Below, in pieces: positions 26,756 through 36,427 of a stretch of 64,000 nucleotides of DNA. Each line of letters starts with the position of its first letter. The stretch's first letter is position 1. The notes under the pieces are model-generated. The model had not been told where the DNA came from, did not search any database, and was given only the letters and a program-made list of their open reading frames with translations. The translations under genes and the position numbers were made by a program. Source of the stretch: Pelagibius litoralis (GTDB taxonomy: Bacteria; Pseudomonadota; Alphaproteobacteria; Kiloniellales; Kiloniellaceae); the NCBI RefSeq assembly GCF_011683915.1, contig NZ_JAAQPH010000008.1:172167-236166 (forward strand). Reading direction: 5' to 3'.

Positions 26756-27122
26756 TAAAAGAGGGCAGGTTATTTCTTTTCTGTGCGCTCGATTTCAATG
26801 CGCCCATTCAGCCAGAAAGATAGATCGACGTTATCTACGCCGTATTTTTAGGATTTACTTACGGCAGGCAATTCAGAACTCTGCCAACTGGTTGCCTATT
26901 GTAATAAATTCCTCAAAATGGGCACTTGAAACAACTACAATTACAAATAGAAAAACTTATGCGAGACGCTAAATCCTTGAGCTCCACCGCCAAAAGCATC
27001 ACGCCTTGTACACCGCACCGGGCAGAGGCAATCTGAGGCGTTGGAACACGGTGTACGCACCTCTTCAGGGCTGATACGATGCAATTTGAATTGATCATAA
27101 AGATTCTTGACGGTCAAGTTAA
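26756..27122. promoter_or_regulatory. AT-rich divergent intergenic region with inverted repeat
   Basis: The gap between the RTX gene (minus) and the MarR gene (plus) is markedly more AT-rich than its surroundings and has no credible ORF. It contains GTACACCG (27008-27015) and CGGTGTAC (27049-27056), perfect 8-bp arms 33 bp apart, which could be a regulator site or a transcribed hairpin. Promoters for both genes must lie here; no clear -35/-10 pair stands out. Confidence 0.4.
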
Positions 27123-27596
27123 ATGAATGAACAGGATCCCCTTCTTGAAGAGCTCACGCAGGCGAGCCGGGAGGTCTATGCCGCCGTGGATCTGGTCGAG
27201 GACCAGATAGCGAAAATGCTGGGGATCCATCGCAGCGACCTGCGCTGCCTTAACATTCTGGAGAACGGGCCACAGTCGGCAAGCGAGATCGGCCGGCGTG
27301 CAAACCTCACCAGCGGCTCGGTAACGGCGCTGGTAGACCGCCTTGAACGTGTCGGCTTGGTCGAACGGCACCGGTCAAGCACCGACCGCCGGTCGGTGCT
27401 TGTCAATATCCCGGATCGGAGTTACCCGCGCGTCGACGCCCTTTACAGCCAGGTCGGACGCGCCATTAAGGAAAGCTTCCAGAGTGCAGACCCCGCGGGC
27501 CTGCAGGTCGCCACCGAAGTGCTGAGGACCTTCGCCGCAGCATGCCACAACGCCCAAAACCGTATCGAGGAATCCAAGACGCCAACTGACCAATAA
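27123..27596 (+). CDS. MarR-family transcriptional regulator
   Basis: 157 residues. The winged HTH covers about 35-110: SASEIGRRANLTSGSVTALVDRLERVGLVER, then the wing with DRRSVLV. The helices on both sides provide the dimer interface. It is divergent from the large RTX gene, so the RTX/TIGR03032 unit is its most likely target. The ligand is unknown. Confidence 0.87.
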   Translation: MNEQDPLLEELTQASREVYAAVDLVEDQIAKMLGIHRSDLRCLNILENGPQSASEIGRRANLTSGSVTALVDRLERVGLVERHRSSTDRRSVLVNIPDRSYPRVDALYSQVGRAIKESFQSADPAGLQVATEVLRTFAAACHNAQNRIEESKTPTDQ

Positions 27597-27879
27597 CCCT
27601 GCCCCCCGCGCAGATACAACTTCCGACGGCCAAGGTCGCCGAACACTGCGCCGAGATGCCGAGGGTCGCCGACTGTTCCAAAACGCGCGAGCCCAGCCGC
27701 ATACCATCTCGTCACTTACATCTATAGCCTGCCCAGCAAACAAGTTGGCGATATCCCGAAGGTTCAGATTGAACCTGAGATCGCCAGGAATCCGGGCAAA
27801 CGCCGAGCAAGTCCTTCAAATCGGTGAAGGCTGCGGATTAAAACGGGGCCTTGGCGTCGGCGGCGCGGCACAAATTTAT

Positions 27880-27903
27880 TGGCTGCGGGGGCCCGCAACC
27901 ACC
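27880..27903. repeat. Palindromic REP-like repeat, copy 3
   Basis: TGGCTGCGGG / CCCGCAACCA arms with one mismatch, followed by CACCGAAACCGACATT as in the 19832 copy. Bases 27928-27950 (GCCAATCTGATGATCACT) also resemble 189-207 near copy 1. The rest of 27597-28050 shows no gene. Confidence 0.8.
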
Positions 27904-28050
27904 GAAACCGACATTCACTTGCAATGCCAATCTGATGATCACTAAGCATCAGAAAATAGCCCAAATTAAGCGTCCTACGATATCGCTGGATTGCAGTTCC
28001 TTCCCTTACATATCAAGGCCCCTGTCAGTGTGACAGTGCCCTCACAGAGC

Positions 28051-28626
28051 CTAACGGCTTGGGGTTCCCGTTCGCGCTGAACCATCCAGCGCGCGATCCG
28101 TCACCCCGTCGATCAGGACAAAGGCGATCACGCAGGGTTCGGTTCCGCGGTTCGACCAGGCGTGATTGGTGCCGCGCTGCACCACGATGTCGCCTGCCGA
28201 GAGCCGCACCTCCTCCTCATCAAGCAGCATAAAGATCTCGCCCTTGAGGATCACGGCGTAGTCGACACTGTCCGTGCGGTGCATGAAGGGGTGGCGCGCG
28301 CCCTCGACGATGTTGGCGCCCGCCCCCATCTCGGCGAAGGCAGACTTGCCGTCCAAGCTCGCCAAAACCTCCGGGTCCTCAGGCAAAAACTCGACACACC
28401 TGAAAACAGTCCCGTTTGCGGGAGGGTGCAGGACAAAAGGCCCATCGCAGGTCTCCGTGGCGGCGTCGTACTCCGCCGGGGTGCCGTCGGTCTGCCAGAA
28501 ATTCGTCAGGGTTACGCCTGGCCGGTTCGGGCGTTGAAGGATGTGACCGGCATCTTGGTCCGAGACCACGCAGGCAACGCCCTTGGCATCATGACCGGTG
28601 ACGACGCGGCGGAATTTCTGGGCCAT
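28051..28626 (-). CDS. Cupin-domain protein
   Basis: 191 residues with a single C-terminal cupin barrel (about 95-175): HPFMHRTDSVDYAVILKGE, then LSAGDIVVQRGTNHAW. The N-terminal 90 residues resemble those of small cupins often found in catabolic operons. It follows the TAXI-TRAP permease gene by 18 bp in the same direction and probably acts on, or senses, the imported compound. Metal ligands are only partly conserved, so catalysis is uncertain. Confidence 0.8.
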   Translation of the reverse strand: MAQKFRRVVTGHDAKGVACVVSDQDAGHILQRPNRPGVTLTNFWQTDGTPAEYDAATETCDGPFVLHPPANGTVFRCVEFLPEDPEVLASLDGKSAFAEMGAGANIVEGARHPFMHRTDSVDYAVILKGEIFMLLDEEEVRLSAGDIVVQRGTNHAWSNRGTEPCVIAFVLIDGVTDRALDGSARTGTPSR

Positions 28627-28644
28627 GGCTTGCTTTCCTGAGTT

Positions 28645-30519
28645 CTAAAGTTTCGTAGCGGCCCGCAGGGACCGGCTTTCAATCACGATGAGTCCCAAAA
28701 GAAGGACCGTGCCCAAAAGCGCTGTCGCCGGGATCTGTATGATCAGGCAACCGCCGCCGGCACAGGCAAGACACCTGGAAAAAGGGCTCAGAGGTCGCGC
28801 GAGACACCCGATGACCGCCGCCGCCACAGCACCGGTCCCGACGATCCCGGTCACGACAGCCAGGAGGTTCTCCCCGATGCCATCCTGCAGCAAAAGCCCG
28901 GGTCCGAAAACGAAGGCAAAGGGCAGGAAAAAGCTGGTGACGGCATAGGCCGCGGCGGTCCACCCGACCTTGTTGACGTCGGCCTTTGCGATACCGCCGG
29001 CGACATAGGCCGCCAGCGCGACAGGCGGGGTGATCGTCGATATGCAGCCGTAATAGAAGACGAAGAAATGCGCCGTCAGCATCGGCACATCCAACTTCAC
29101 CAAGGCGGGTGCGACGACAGTCGCCAGGATCAGGTAAGCCGCCGTCGTCGGCAGCCCCATGCCCAGAATGATCGAGGTGACCATGGTGAAAAAGAGCGCG
29201 ACAAGCAGGTATCCGCCGGAAGCGATGTCGATCAGGACCGCAATCTTCGACCCAAGCCCCGTAATTCCGAGGGTGCCCGAGATGATCCCCGCCGCGGCGC
29301 AGGCCGCCGAGATCGTGACAACGCCCCGCGCGCCCTCGGCGATACCGCCAAGGATCTTGCGGACGTAGTCCAGATCGAACTTTCTCTGCCAGGCCAGGTC
29401 GAGACCGATCAGAACCAGCATGGCCCAGAGTGACGCCTTGAAGGGCGAATAGCCTGCAAGCATAAGCCCGATCAGGGTTCCGAAGGAGGCGATGAAGGGA
29501 AACCCCTCAATCAGCACCCGCAGCGTGGAACGATCATCCTCGGCGTCGATCTTAACCGGCTCGAGGCCCGATTTGACGGCCTGAAAGTGAACGACGAAGA
29601 AGATCGAGCCAAAGAACAGGATCGCCGGCAGAAGCCCCGCGCCCATAATCGATATATAGGGAACCCCTACGATTTCCGCCATGATGAAGGCCGCCGCCCC
29701 CATTACAGGCGGCATCAGTTGCCCGCCGGTCGAGGCTACGGCTTCGATCGCACCGGCTTGGTGCGGCGCATAGCCTTCCCGCTTCATGATCGGAATGGTC
29801 AGCGTTCCCGTGACGGCGACATTGCCCGCGGCGGAGCCCGACACCATGCCGATCAGAGTCGAAAAGATTACCGCAGACTTGGCGCTGGCCGCCCGTAGCC
29901 CGGCAGTCAGCCGAACCGACAGCGCAAAAAAGAAATCTCCGGCCCCAAAACGGGACAGCAATGCCCCGAAAATCGTGAAGACAATGATGTAGGTTGACGC
30001 AACGCCGATGGGGATGCCGTAGACGCCTTGCGTGTCGGTGGTCAGAAAGATCACCATGCGCTCAAGGCTGTAGCCCCGACTGTTCAAAAGACCCGGCAGG
30101 TAGGGACTGACAAAGGGATAGCAGAAAAAGACCAGGGTAATCCCGGCCAGGATCAGACCGATGCCCCGCCGGGCAGCCTCAAAGACAACCACAATGATGA
30201 CGAGTCCGGCATAGAAATCCCCGGGTTCGGTCAGACCGCCGCTGAAAGCGATGGCTTTCCAACGAACCAACAGCCATAAACTGGCAGCAAGGGTCGCCAA
30301 TACGAGAACAAAGGAAACAAGGCGATCGGCGCGCGATCCCGACAGGTCCCGCCGCAGAGGCTTCAGCGCAAAGACCAGCGTGAGCGCCAGCATCAGATGC
30401 ACAAGCCGCGTCTGCATCGTGGAGACCGCGAGAAGACCCGACACCACCATCAAGTGGTAGACGCCAAACCCGAGAGCGATCAGGAAGAGAAGGTTCTCGG
30501 ATTTGAAATACCGATGCAC
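28645..30519 (-). CDS. TRAP transporter fused permease (DctQM, TAXI-type)
   Basis: 624 residues, hydrophobic throughout. The N-terminal part (about 1-130) supplies the DctQ-like spans and the remainder the DctM-like permease (GSAAGNVAVTGTLTIPIMKREGY, GLPTTAAYLI). Such fusions go with TAXI binding proteins, and one is encoded 94 bp upstream. The C-terminus has extra hydrophobic segments. Confidence 0.9.
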   Translation of the reverse strand: MHRYFKSENLLFLIALGFGVYHLMVVSGLLAVSTMQTRLVHLMLALTLVFALKPLRRDLSGSRADRLVSFVLVLATLAASLWLLVRWKAIAFSGGLTEPGDFYAGLVIIVVVFEAARRGIGLILAGITLVFFCYPFVSPYLPGLLNSRGYSLERMVIFLTTDTQGVYGIPIGVASTYIIVFTIFGALLSRFGAGDFFFALSVRLTAGLRAASAKSAVIFSTLIGMVSGSAAGNVAVTGTLTIPIMKREGYAPHQAGAIEAVASTGGQLMPPVMGAAAFIMAEIVGVPYISIMGAGLLPAILFFGSIFFVVHFQAVKSGLEPVKIDAEDDRSTLRVLIEGFPFIASFGTLIGLMLAGYSPFKASLWAMLVLIGLDLAWQRKFDLDYVRKILGGIAEGARGVVTISAACAAAGIISGTLGITGLGSKIAVLIDIASGGYLLVALFFTMVTSIILGMGLPTTAAYLILATVVAPALVKLDVPMLTAHFFVFYYGCISTITPPVALAAYVAGGIAKADVNKVGWTAAAYAVTSFFLPFAFVFGPGLLLQDGIGENLLAVVTGIVGTGAVAAAVIGCLARPLSPFSRCLACAGGGCLIIQIPATALLGTVLLLGLIVIESRSLRAATKL

Positions 30520-30613
30520 GGCCGCTCGCTCCAGCTTCTCGTTGTCAGGGCCCGGATGACCTGCCCGGGATCGACAGCGGCGCCTCTAGATAAGGCGCTT
30601 CGCACAAACCACG

Positions 30614-31540
30614 TTACTTCTTGAAGTAACGTGCCGCACCTTCGTGGAGCGGAATGGCCAGCTTCAGGCTGTCGGCGGGATCGATTTGCTTGGCATTCGC
30701 ATTCTCGGCGCGAAACTCTTCGATGTTGTCAAAGACCGCGGCAGTGATCTTCTCGACCACGTCGGCATCCATGGTCCTGGAAACAACCAGCACGTTGTTC
30801 ACGCCGATCAGCTTGCCGGCTTGCTCGGTACCATAAACCTCGGACGCAACCTCGACCGCCTTGTAGGCGCCGTTTTTGGCCAGCGCTTCGGCCAGCTTGC
30901 CCTCAGAGAACGAGATGAATCGCAGCTTGCTGCCCGCAGCAGCCTGCATAACGGCACCGGCCGGATAGCCGGACAGTGCGAAAGCAGCATCGACATTGCC
31001 GTCGGTCAGCTGGCTGAAGCCATCGGAGTATGACAAAAAGCTGGGTGTGATGTCGTCCATCGACATCCCGTGCAAGGGCAGAAGGAAGTTCATGAAGCCA
31101 AGCGTTCCACCGCCTGCCGGCCCGATGGCAACCCGCTTGCCTTTAATATCCTCGAATGTCCGGATGTCGGAGCCCTCAAGCACAATCATGTGCAAAATGC
31201 TCGGGTGCAGCGCGGCGACTGCAGTCAAATCGATCGCACCGCTCTTGTAAGGACCCTTGCCGGCCAGCGCGAGCACTGCAAGATTGTTGTTGGTGATTGC
31301 AATCTCGACCTCGCTGGAGTCGATCAGACGTGGGTTCTGAACCGACCCGCCGGTCACCACCGGAGTCATCGTAAGGCCATCACCGGCATACTTGTTCACC
31401 AGGTTTGAAATGCCCTGACCGATTGGATAGAACGCGCCGCCCAGGCTGGCAGTACCAATTCTGAGCTCTTCAGCGCTCGCTCCCGCCGCCGTCAGGCTGA
31501 CGGCAACGGCAAGTGCGGCAGCTTTCAGTGAGACTCTCAT
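30614..31540 (-). CDS. TAXI-family TRAP solute-binding protein
   Basis: 308 residues with an N-terminal Sec signal (cleavage near ASA) and the family start ELRIGTASLGGAFYPIGQGI. Typical TAXI length. It feeds the fused permease encoded downstream. Known TAXI ligands include 2-oxoglutarate and glutamate; here the ligand is unknown. Confidence 0.9.
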   Translation of the reverse strand: MRVSLKAAALAVAVSLTAAGASAEELRIGTASLGGAFYPIGQGISNLVNKYAGDGLTMTPVVTGGSVQNPRLIDSSEVEIAITNNNLAVLALAGKGPYKSGAIDLTAVAALHPSILHMIVLEGSDIRTFEDIKGKRVAIGPAGGGTLGFMNFLLPLHGMSMDDITPSFLSYSDGFSQLTDGNVDAAFALSGYPAGAVMQAAAGSKLRFISFSEGKLAEALAKNGAYKAVEVASEVYGTEQAGKLIGVNNVLVVSRTMDADVVEKITAAVFDNIEEFRAENANAKQIDPADSLKLAIPLHEGAARYFKK

Positions 31541-31593
31541 GACATCCTCCCTTTATTTGCCAAAGACAGTAGACGACAGGGAGTCACATTTCA

Positions 31594-31613
31594 ATAAAAT
31601 ATCGATTTTTTAT
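31594..31613. promoter_or_regulatory. Candidate GntR operator upstream of the TAXI-TRAP operon
   Basis: ATAAAATATC-GATTTTTTAT matches at 9 of 10 pairs and is centred on TCGA. It lies between the TAXI gene (start 31540) and the divergent GntR gene (start 31788). It resembles the perfect palindrome at 38490-38507 upstream of the second catabolic operon. Confidence 0.55.
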
Positions 31614-31787
31614 ATATACTTATTATTTTATCGTTTTAGATTGCCTATGAGATGACGTTATTGGGCCCAGATGTGCTAGGATTCGCTGGCTTGAGGGGCC
31701 GATTCTTTAGGGTCAGCGAAGTGACAGGGGGCTTCCAGTGTTGCGAACTGTATTGGAAAAGATGCAAAAACTCGATATTTCGCCGCT

Positions 31788-32486
31788 ATGAACATCAAGA
31801 CCCTCTCTCCTTCTCCCGAAGCATCAACCCAGGACGCCTCGGCAACGCAGAGGGCCTATCTGGCGATAAGGCGCATGATCGTTGTCGGCGAGCTGCCGCC
31901 CGGCGAGAAATTGAAGATCGACAGCCTGCGGTCGATGCTCGATACGGGCGCCTCGCCGATCCGCGAGGCCCTGAGCCTTCTGACCTCCGATCAGTTGGTG
32001 GAACGGATTGACCAACGCGGCTTTCGTACGGCGGCTACCAGCCTCGAGAACTTCGAGGAGATCCTGGCGCTACGGTGTTCGCTGGAAGATATGGCGCTGC
32101 GTCAGAGCATCGCTAACGCCTCCGAGCAATGGGAAGAAAGCCTGGTCCTGAGCCATCACAGAATGGTCCGGGAATCCCGCGACAACATCGAAAGGTTCGA
32201 AGAACGCCACAAGGCCTTCCATATGGCCCTGCTCGACAACTGCGGATCATCGATCCTCTTGAGATTCTGCAGTCAGCTTTATGACCTCAATATTCGCTAT
32301 CGCTACCTCGCCGGGAAATCGCTGAACTATCAGAAAAAACGCGACGTATCCAAGGAACACGAAGACATCCTGAATGCGGCGATCGAAAGAAATGCGGATC
32401 TGGCGTCCGAGCGGCTGCTTAATCACTATCGGCAGACCGGCGCGTTCCTGACCGGGCTGTTCAGCACCGCGTCAGAACAGCGCTAG
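31788..32486 (+). CDS. GntR-family regulator, FCD (FadR) type
   Basis: 232 residues: winged HTH at about 20-85 (LRSMLDTGASPIREALSLLTSDQLVER) and an all-helical FCD domain after it, with the metal-binding type His (HKAFHMALL). Divergent from the TAXI-TRAP operon and convergent with the dioxygenase gene. The ATCGAT-centred palindromes at 31594 and 38490 are its likely sites, linking both operons to one regulator. Confidence 0.88.
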   Translation: MNIKTLSPSPEASTQDASATQRAYLAIRRMIVVGELPPGEKLKIDSLRSMLDTGASPIREALSLLTSDQLVERIDQRGFRTAATSLENFEEILALRCSLEDMALRQSIANASEQWEESLVLSHHRMVRESRDNIERFEERHKAFHMALLDNCGSSILLRFCSQLYDLNIRYRYLAGKSLNYQKKRDVSKEHEDILNAAIERNADLASERLLNHYRQTGAFLTGLFSTASEQR

Positions 32487-32506
32487 CGGGCAACCTAGTC
32501 GCCGTT

Positions 32507-33394
32507 TCAGGGGTTTCGCCGGGCCGCCGGCAAGCGGGTGAGAACCAGGTCAAAGTCCACACGAAGATAGGGGCCGTCGACTTTCCCCGAGAGATCGAAA
32601 CCAGCGGGAAAGCTGCCCGCGGGCTGTTCGACATAGGTCATCACCAGATCGTCGCGAACGCCGAACACGGTGTCCTCGTCAAGATAGGGGTCATCGTCGG
32701 GAAACACTTCTGTCACCAGAGGACGGTGTCCCTCCGCCTTCACGATGAAATGCAGATGGGACGGACGCCAGGGATGGCGGCCGGTCGCGTTCAGGATCTC
32801 ACCCGCCGGCCCGTCCGTCGGAACCGTGTAGCTGACCGGCTTTACCGTGGTGAAGGCGTAACGTCCATCTGCATCCGTGGTCTGAATGCCATGGAATGAG
32901 TAGGTTTCCTGTGCCGGATCCTGGCTGGAATAGAGCCCGTTCGGTGCCGTTTGCCAGATATCGAGTTCGGCGCCCGCGATAGGCTCACCATCGGGATCTT
33001 TCACAAAACCCTCGACCAGCAGGATCTCTCCTTCATAGTCCCGCTTCATGTCTCCGCCAATACTCAAGGGTGGCGCTCCCGTAATGTGGAACGGCCCCAA
33101 CACGCTGGAGGATGTGCCATCGGGCACCGAGTTCACCATGTCGACAAGCGATGACAGGCCCAGAACATCGGAAAGCAACACAAATTCATGCCGTTCCTTG
33201 TCCGAGATATCCCCTGCCCATTCAAGAAACGCGATCCCCTTCTGCCATTCGGCATGGGTCAGTTTGGTCTCTACGGCAAAGGCGTGCAGGTGGTTGGCAA
33301 GGCTCTGCATGATCTCCAGCAGGCGCGGGTCGGTATCTTTTCCGAAATACCCCATGAAAACATCTGTGATGTTCTCCTTTGTGACGTTTCGCAT
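32507..33394 (-). CDS. Intradiol ring-cleavage dioxygenase (hydroxyquinol/catechol 1,2-dioxygenase type)
   Basis: 295 residues from ATG 33394, which has AAGGAG at good distance. The N-terminal helical linker domain is followed by the beta-sandwich catalytic domain. The Fe(III) ligands are recognisable: Tyr in NGLYSS, Tyr in PVSYTVPTDGP, and the two His of RPSHLHFIV. The GTSSSVLGPFH segment favours the hydroxyquinol 1,2-dioxygenase branch over plain catechol. The product would be a maleylacetate or muconate; no maleylacetate reductase gene is in the window. Last gene of the second TRAP operon. Confidence 0.87.
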   Translation of the reverse strand: MRNVTKENITDVFMGYFGKDTDPRLLEIMQSLANHLHAFAVETKLTHAEWQKGIAFLEWAGDISDKERHEFVLLSDVLGLSSLVDMVNSVPDGTSSSVLGPFHITGAPPLSIGGDMKRDYEGEILLVEGFVKDPDGEPIAGAELDIWQTAPNGLYSSQDPAQETYSFHGIQTTDADGRYAFTTVKPVSYTVPTDGPAGEILNATGRHPWRPSHLHFIVKAEGHRPLVTEVFPDDDPYLDEDTVFGVRDDLVMTYVEQPAGSFPAGFDLSGKVDGPYLRVDFDLVLTRLPAARRNP

Positions 33395-33404
33395 GGAGGT
33401 CTCC

Positions 33405-34712
33405 TTAGTTGAGTAAGGCAAGGCTGAGCGACGGGAAGCGGATCAACGCGATGAGCACGATCAGCATCACGACCGCAAAGGGAAAGGCGCCCATAAAAAC
33501 GTCCTTCAGACTGATGCGGTCATCATTCAGTGTCGCTTTGATAACGAAACAGGATATGCCCAGCGGCGGTGTAAGAAGCCCGATCTCGGCACCGACAACA
33601 GTGATGATACCGAACCAAACGAGCGACAGCCCCATCGGTTCGACCAGCGGAAGGAACAGCGGCACGACAATCAGGATGATGGACGCCGTATCGAGAAGCG
33701 TTCCCAGAAAGATCATAAGGCAAACATAGATAAACATGATCCAGAAAAAACTCATCTGCGACTGGGACAGGATATCACCCAGTTCGTTCGGCAAGCCGGC
33801 CAATCCCAGCATTCGGCTGTAGATCGATGCGGTCGTGATCAGGAAGAGGATCGCGGCGGTGATGTGACCGGTTTCGAGGAGCGCCTCCCAGAAGGCCTTC
33901 AATGTCATCTTCCTGCGCAGCGCGGCGATGGCCAGACCCAAAAGAGCGCCGGTTGCCCCCGCCTCGACAGGGGTGAGCCAACCGGTATAAATGCCGCCGA
34001 GGACAACGACGATCAGCAGCAGGATGGGAAGCGTTTTACCGGCGATCTCACGGGCCGTCATCCACTCGGTTTCGCCCACCGAACGCCCGCCGACGAAAGC
34101 CGGGGCCACCCGACCCATGGTCCAGATCGCGATCACATAGGCGGCTGCCAACAGAAGGCCGGGCAGGATACCCGCTATAAACATGTCCCCGACCGATTGC
34201 TCAGCGACAAAGGAATAGATAATCAGCATCGCAGAAGGCGGGATGATCATCCCAAGAACCGACGAGCCCGCGACCACGCCTACAGCAAAGCGCGGGTTAT
34301 AGTCGTAGGTCAGCATCTGCGGTACCGAGACCTTTGCGAAAACCGATGCCGAAGCAATGGACGACCCCGTGACCGCGGCGAAGACCGCGTTGGCGCCCAC
34401 CGTTGCAATACCGATCCCGCCTTTCACTTTTCGAAAGCCGGCGTTCATGACCTGATAGATGTCCGTGCCCAGCCCCGCCTTGGAAACGACCAAGCCCATG
34501 AAGGTGAAAAGCGGCACGGTCGCGAAGGTGTACTCCATGACGCTGTCGCCGATGGCGATCTTCAAAAGGTTCATCGCCAAGTCGAAATTGTCCCGCATCA
34601 GCCAGATGGAGACAAAGGAAACGACCCCCAGCGCAATCGGGATGTAAACCCCGATGTAGACCAGCACGATGATCGCGATGACTGAGACCAGGCCGATCTC
34701 GATCGGGGTCAC
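33405..34712 (-). CDS. dctM: TRAP transporter large permease (DctM), second system
   Basis: 435 residues, about 12 spans, with VGANAVFAAVTGSSIASASVFAKVSVPQM- and IPPSAMLIIYS-type family motifs. It overlaps the small permease gene by 4 bp and is followed after 10 bp by the dioxygenase gene. This spacing makes the imported ligand a probable precursor of the ring-cleavage substrate. Confidence 0.92.
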   Translation of the reverse strand: MTPIEIGLVSVIAIIVLVYIGVYIPIALGVVSFVSIWLMRDNFDLAMNLLKIAIGDSVMEYTFATVPLFTFMGLVVSKAGLGTDIYQVMNAGFRKVKGGIGIATVGANAVFAAVTGSSIASASVFAKVSVPQMLTYDYNPRFAVGVVAGSSVLGMIIPPSAMLIIYSFVAEQSVGDMFIAGILPGLLLAAAYVIAIWTMGRVAPAFVGGRSVGETEWMTAREIAGKTLPILLLIVVVLGGIYTGWLTPVEAGATGALLGLAIAALRRKMTLKAFWEALLETGHITAAILFLITTASIYSRMLGLAGLPNELGDILSQSQMSFFWIMFIYVCLMIFLGTLLDTASIILIVVPLFLPLVEPMGLSLVWFGIITVVGAEIGLLTPPLGISCFVIKATLNDDRISLKDVFMGAFPFAVVMLIVLIALIRFPSLSLALLN

Positions 34713-35269
34713 GACGGGTCCTCGGCGTGTTCCGGGCCCCTTACGGGTGAGATGTCCCTGTCAGGCGCGATGACCTTGATCACAAACACAATCAGGCAAA
34801 GCGCCGCGCTTGAGAAGATCACCAGTTTTACCGGCCACCAGGGGGCGGTGAAGACCCCGGGTATGCCGAAGTAATCGCGGGTCTCCAGCATCTCGAGAAA
34901 TTCCGGCCATATTGCGATGGCGATCAGCGCCATCATCATGGCGGAAAGCGCATTGATGGCGCGGCGAATGGCGGAACTCGCCTTCGGGTATTTCACGCCG
35001 AGGACCGTCAGGAAGCCGTCGGAACGGGTCAGGCGGTTGACCCGGATCACGTCGGGCAGTTGAAGAAAGACAATTAACACCATGGAGAACTGCACGACCT
35101 CGACCGCCCCCAGGAACGGGGCATTGAAAACACCCCGCGCCACCACGTCATAGTTCACGACCAGCACAAGAAGCAGCACGACGAGGGTGCCGGCGGCATT
35201 CGCACCAACGGCAATGCCATTGACCAGTTTAGAGACTGCGTGCGCAGCGATGGAAAGCACGTGGGGCAT
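34709..35269 (-). CDS. dctQ: TRAP transporter small permease (DctQ), second system
   Basis: 186 residues with four membrane spans. The segment after the first span (YDVVARGVFNAPFLGAVEV) is typical of DctQ. Co-transcribed with the large permease (4-bp overlap) and the binding protein (26 bp upstream). Confidence 0.88.
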   Translation of the reverse strand: MPHVLSIAAHAVSKLVNGIAVGANAAGTLVVLLLVLVVNYDVVARGVFNAPFLGAVEVVQFSMVLIVFLQLPDVIRVNRLTRSDGFLTVLGVKYPKASSAIRRAINALSAMMMALIAIAIWPEFLEMLETRDYFGIPGVFTAPWWPVKLVIFSSAALCLIVFVIKVIAPDRDISPVRGPEHAEDPS

Positions 35270-35295
35270 GTTTTACAGCCGCCCGTTTCCTCGCC

Positions 35296-36381
35296 TCAGT
35301 TGGAGGCGAGTTCGGATGCCCAATCGCGCAGGGGCGTATAACCGGCAGCTCCCAATTTGCCAATGTAGGCCCGCAACATCTCCGAACCCGGCTCGCCGCG
35401 CTCGTCGAGACCGGCAGCCCATTCGATTGCGATGTTCGGCATGGCTTTCGCCCAGCCTTCCCGCTCAGCCGGATTTAACTCGACGATCGTTCCGCCCGCG
35501 GCAACGAAAGCTTCGCGGCTCGCCTGCGCGCGGTCCATTGCGATTGAGGCCAGATGATCACGGTATGCGACCGCCACTTCCTGCAGCACAGCCTTGACCT
35601 CGTCCGGCAACCCATCCCAATAGTCCTTGTTGACCGTGACCGTCTTGGTGTTCACCGCCCCTAGATCGGCCCGCAGCATGTAAGGCGCGACTTCGGCAAT
35701 CTTGAAGGTCTTGGCGGCCTCGGGCCACAGCATCGCATGGTCGACCAGACCAGTCTGAAGCATGTTATAGAAATCGGTCAGGCCACCGCGCACACCGGCC
35801 GCGCCGTCGATGCCTTCAAGGTAACGCAGGTTCATCCCGGCGCCGGCAACCTTGCTACCCTCAACATCCGCCAGCGCGCTGACCGGCTCTTTCGAGAACA
35901 CCTGATAAGTGTCCAGCACGACGCCCGTGGCCAGATACACCTGATTCTGCGCTGCGAACTCATTCTGCATGGAAGGGTATTCCTTGGCAATCTCATCGAC
36001 CGCCTTGGCAACGGCACGCGCGTCGGGCGCAATAAACGGCGTGACGGCGGAGATCGCCTGGCTGGGAAGCTTCGAGGAATGGAAGATCGTGGTGACGATG
36101 CCGATATCACCCAGGCCCAGCTTCACGCCATCCAGAACGCCCTTGGGCTTGACGATCGCGCCACCGTAGCTTTCCTGCCAGTTCATCTTGTAGTTGCCGG
36201 TTTCGGCGAGTCGCTTGTCCACCTCGGGAATGAAGAAGTTCGAAAACTCTTTAACCCAGAGTGCGCGCGCCGGATAACCATCGATGACGACAGCGTTTAT
36301 CGTCTCCGTCGCAAACGACGGAAGCGCCGTCAAACCGGCCAGGGCCGCGCCCAAAGCCGTTCCTGTGATCCATTGTTTCAT
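35296..36381 (-). CDS. dctP: TRAP transporter substrate-binding protein (DctP), second system
   Basis: 361 residues from ATG 36381, which is preceded by GGGAGGAAAG and begins a Sec signal peptide (cleavage after SFA). The binding-protein fold is of the DctP type (VLQEVAVAYRDHLAS, MLWPEAAKTFK), more distant from the 11955 protein. Probably binds an aromatic or organic acid, given the neighbouring dioxygenase and hydrolases. Confidence 0.88.
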   Translation of the reverse strand: MKQWITGTALGAALAGLTALPSFATETINAVVIDGYPARALWVKEFSNFFIPEVDKRLAETGNYKMNWQESYGGAIVKPKGVLDGVKLGLGDIGIVTTIFHSSKLPSQAISAVTPFIAPDARAVAKAVDEIAKEYPSMQNEFAAQNQVYLATGVVLDTYQVFSKEPVSALADVEGSKVAGAGMNLRYLEGIDGAAGVRGGLTDFYNMLQTGLVDHAMLWPEAAKTFKIAEVAPYMLRADLGAVNTKTVTVNKDYWDGLPDEVKAVLQEVAVAYRDHLASIAMDRAQASREAFVAAGGTIVELNPAEREGWAKAMPNIAIEWAAGLDERGEPGSEMLRAYIGKLGAAGYTPLRDWASELASN

Positions 36382-36427
36382 TCTTTCCTCCCTTTTTTTT
36401 TGCGGGCACCTGCGCCCGGCTTTTCGA

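Noticed and set aside
30201..31200. Possible fused TAXI binding protein and permease
   Set aside because: A 94-bp gap with stop codons separates the two genes, and each has its own start.
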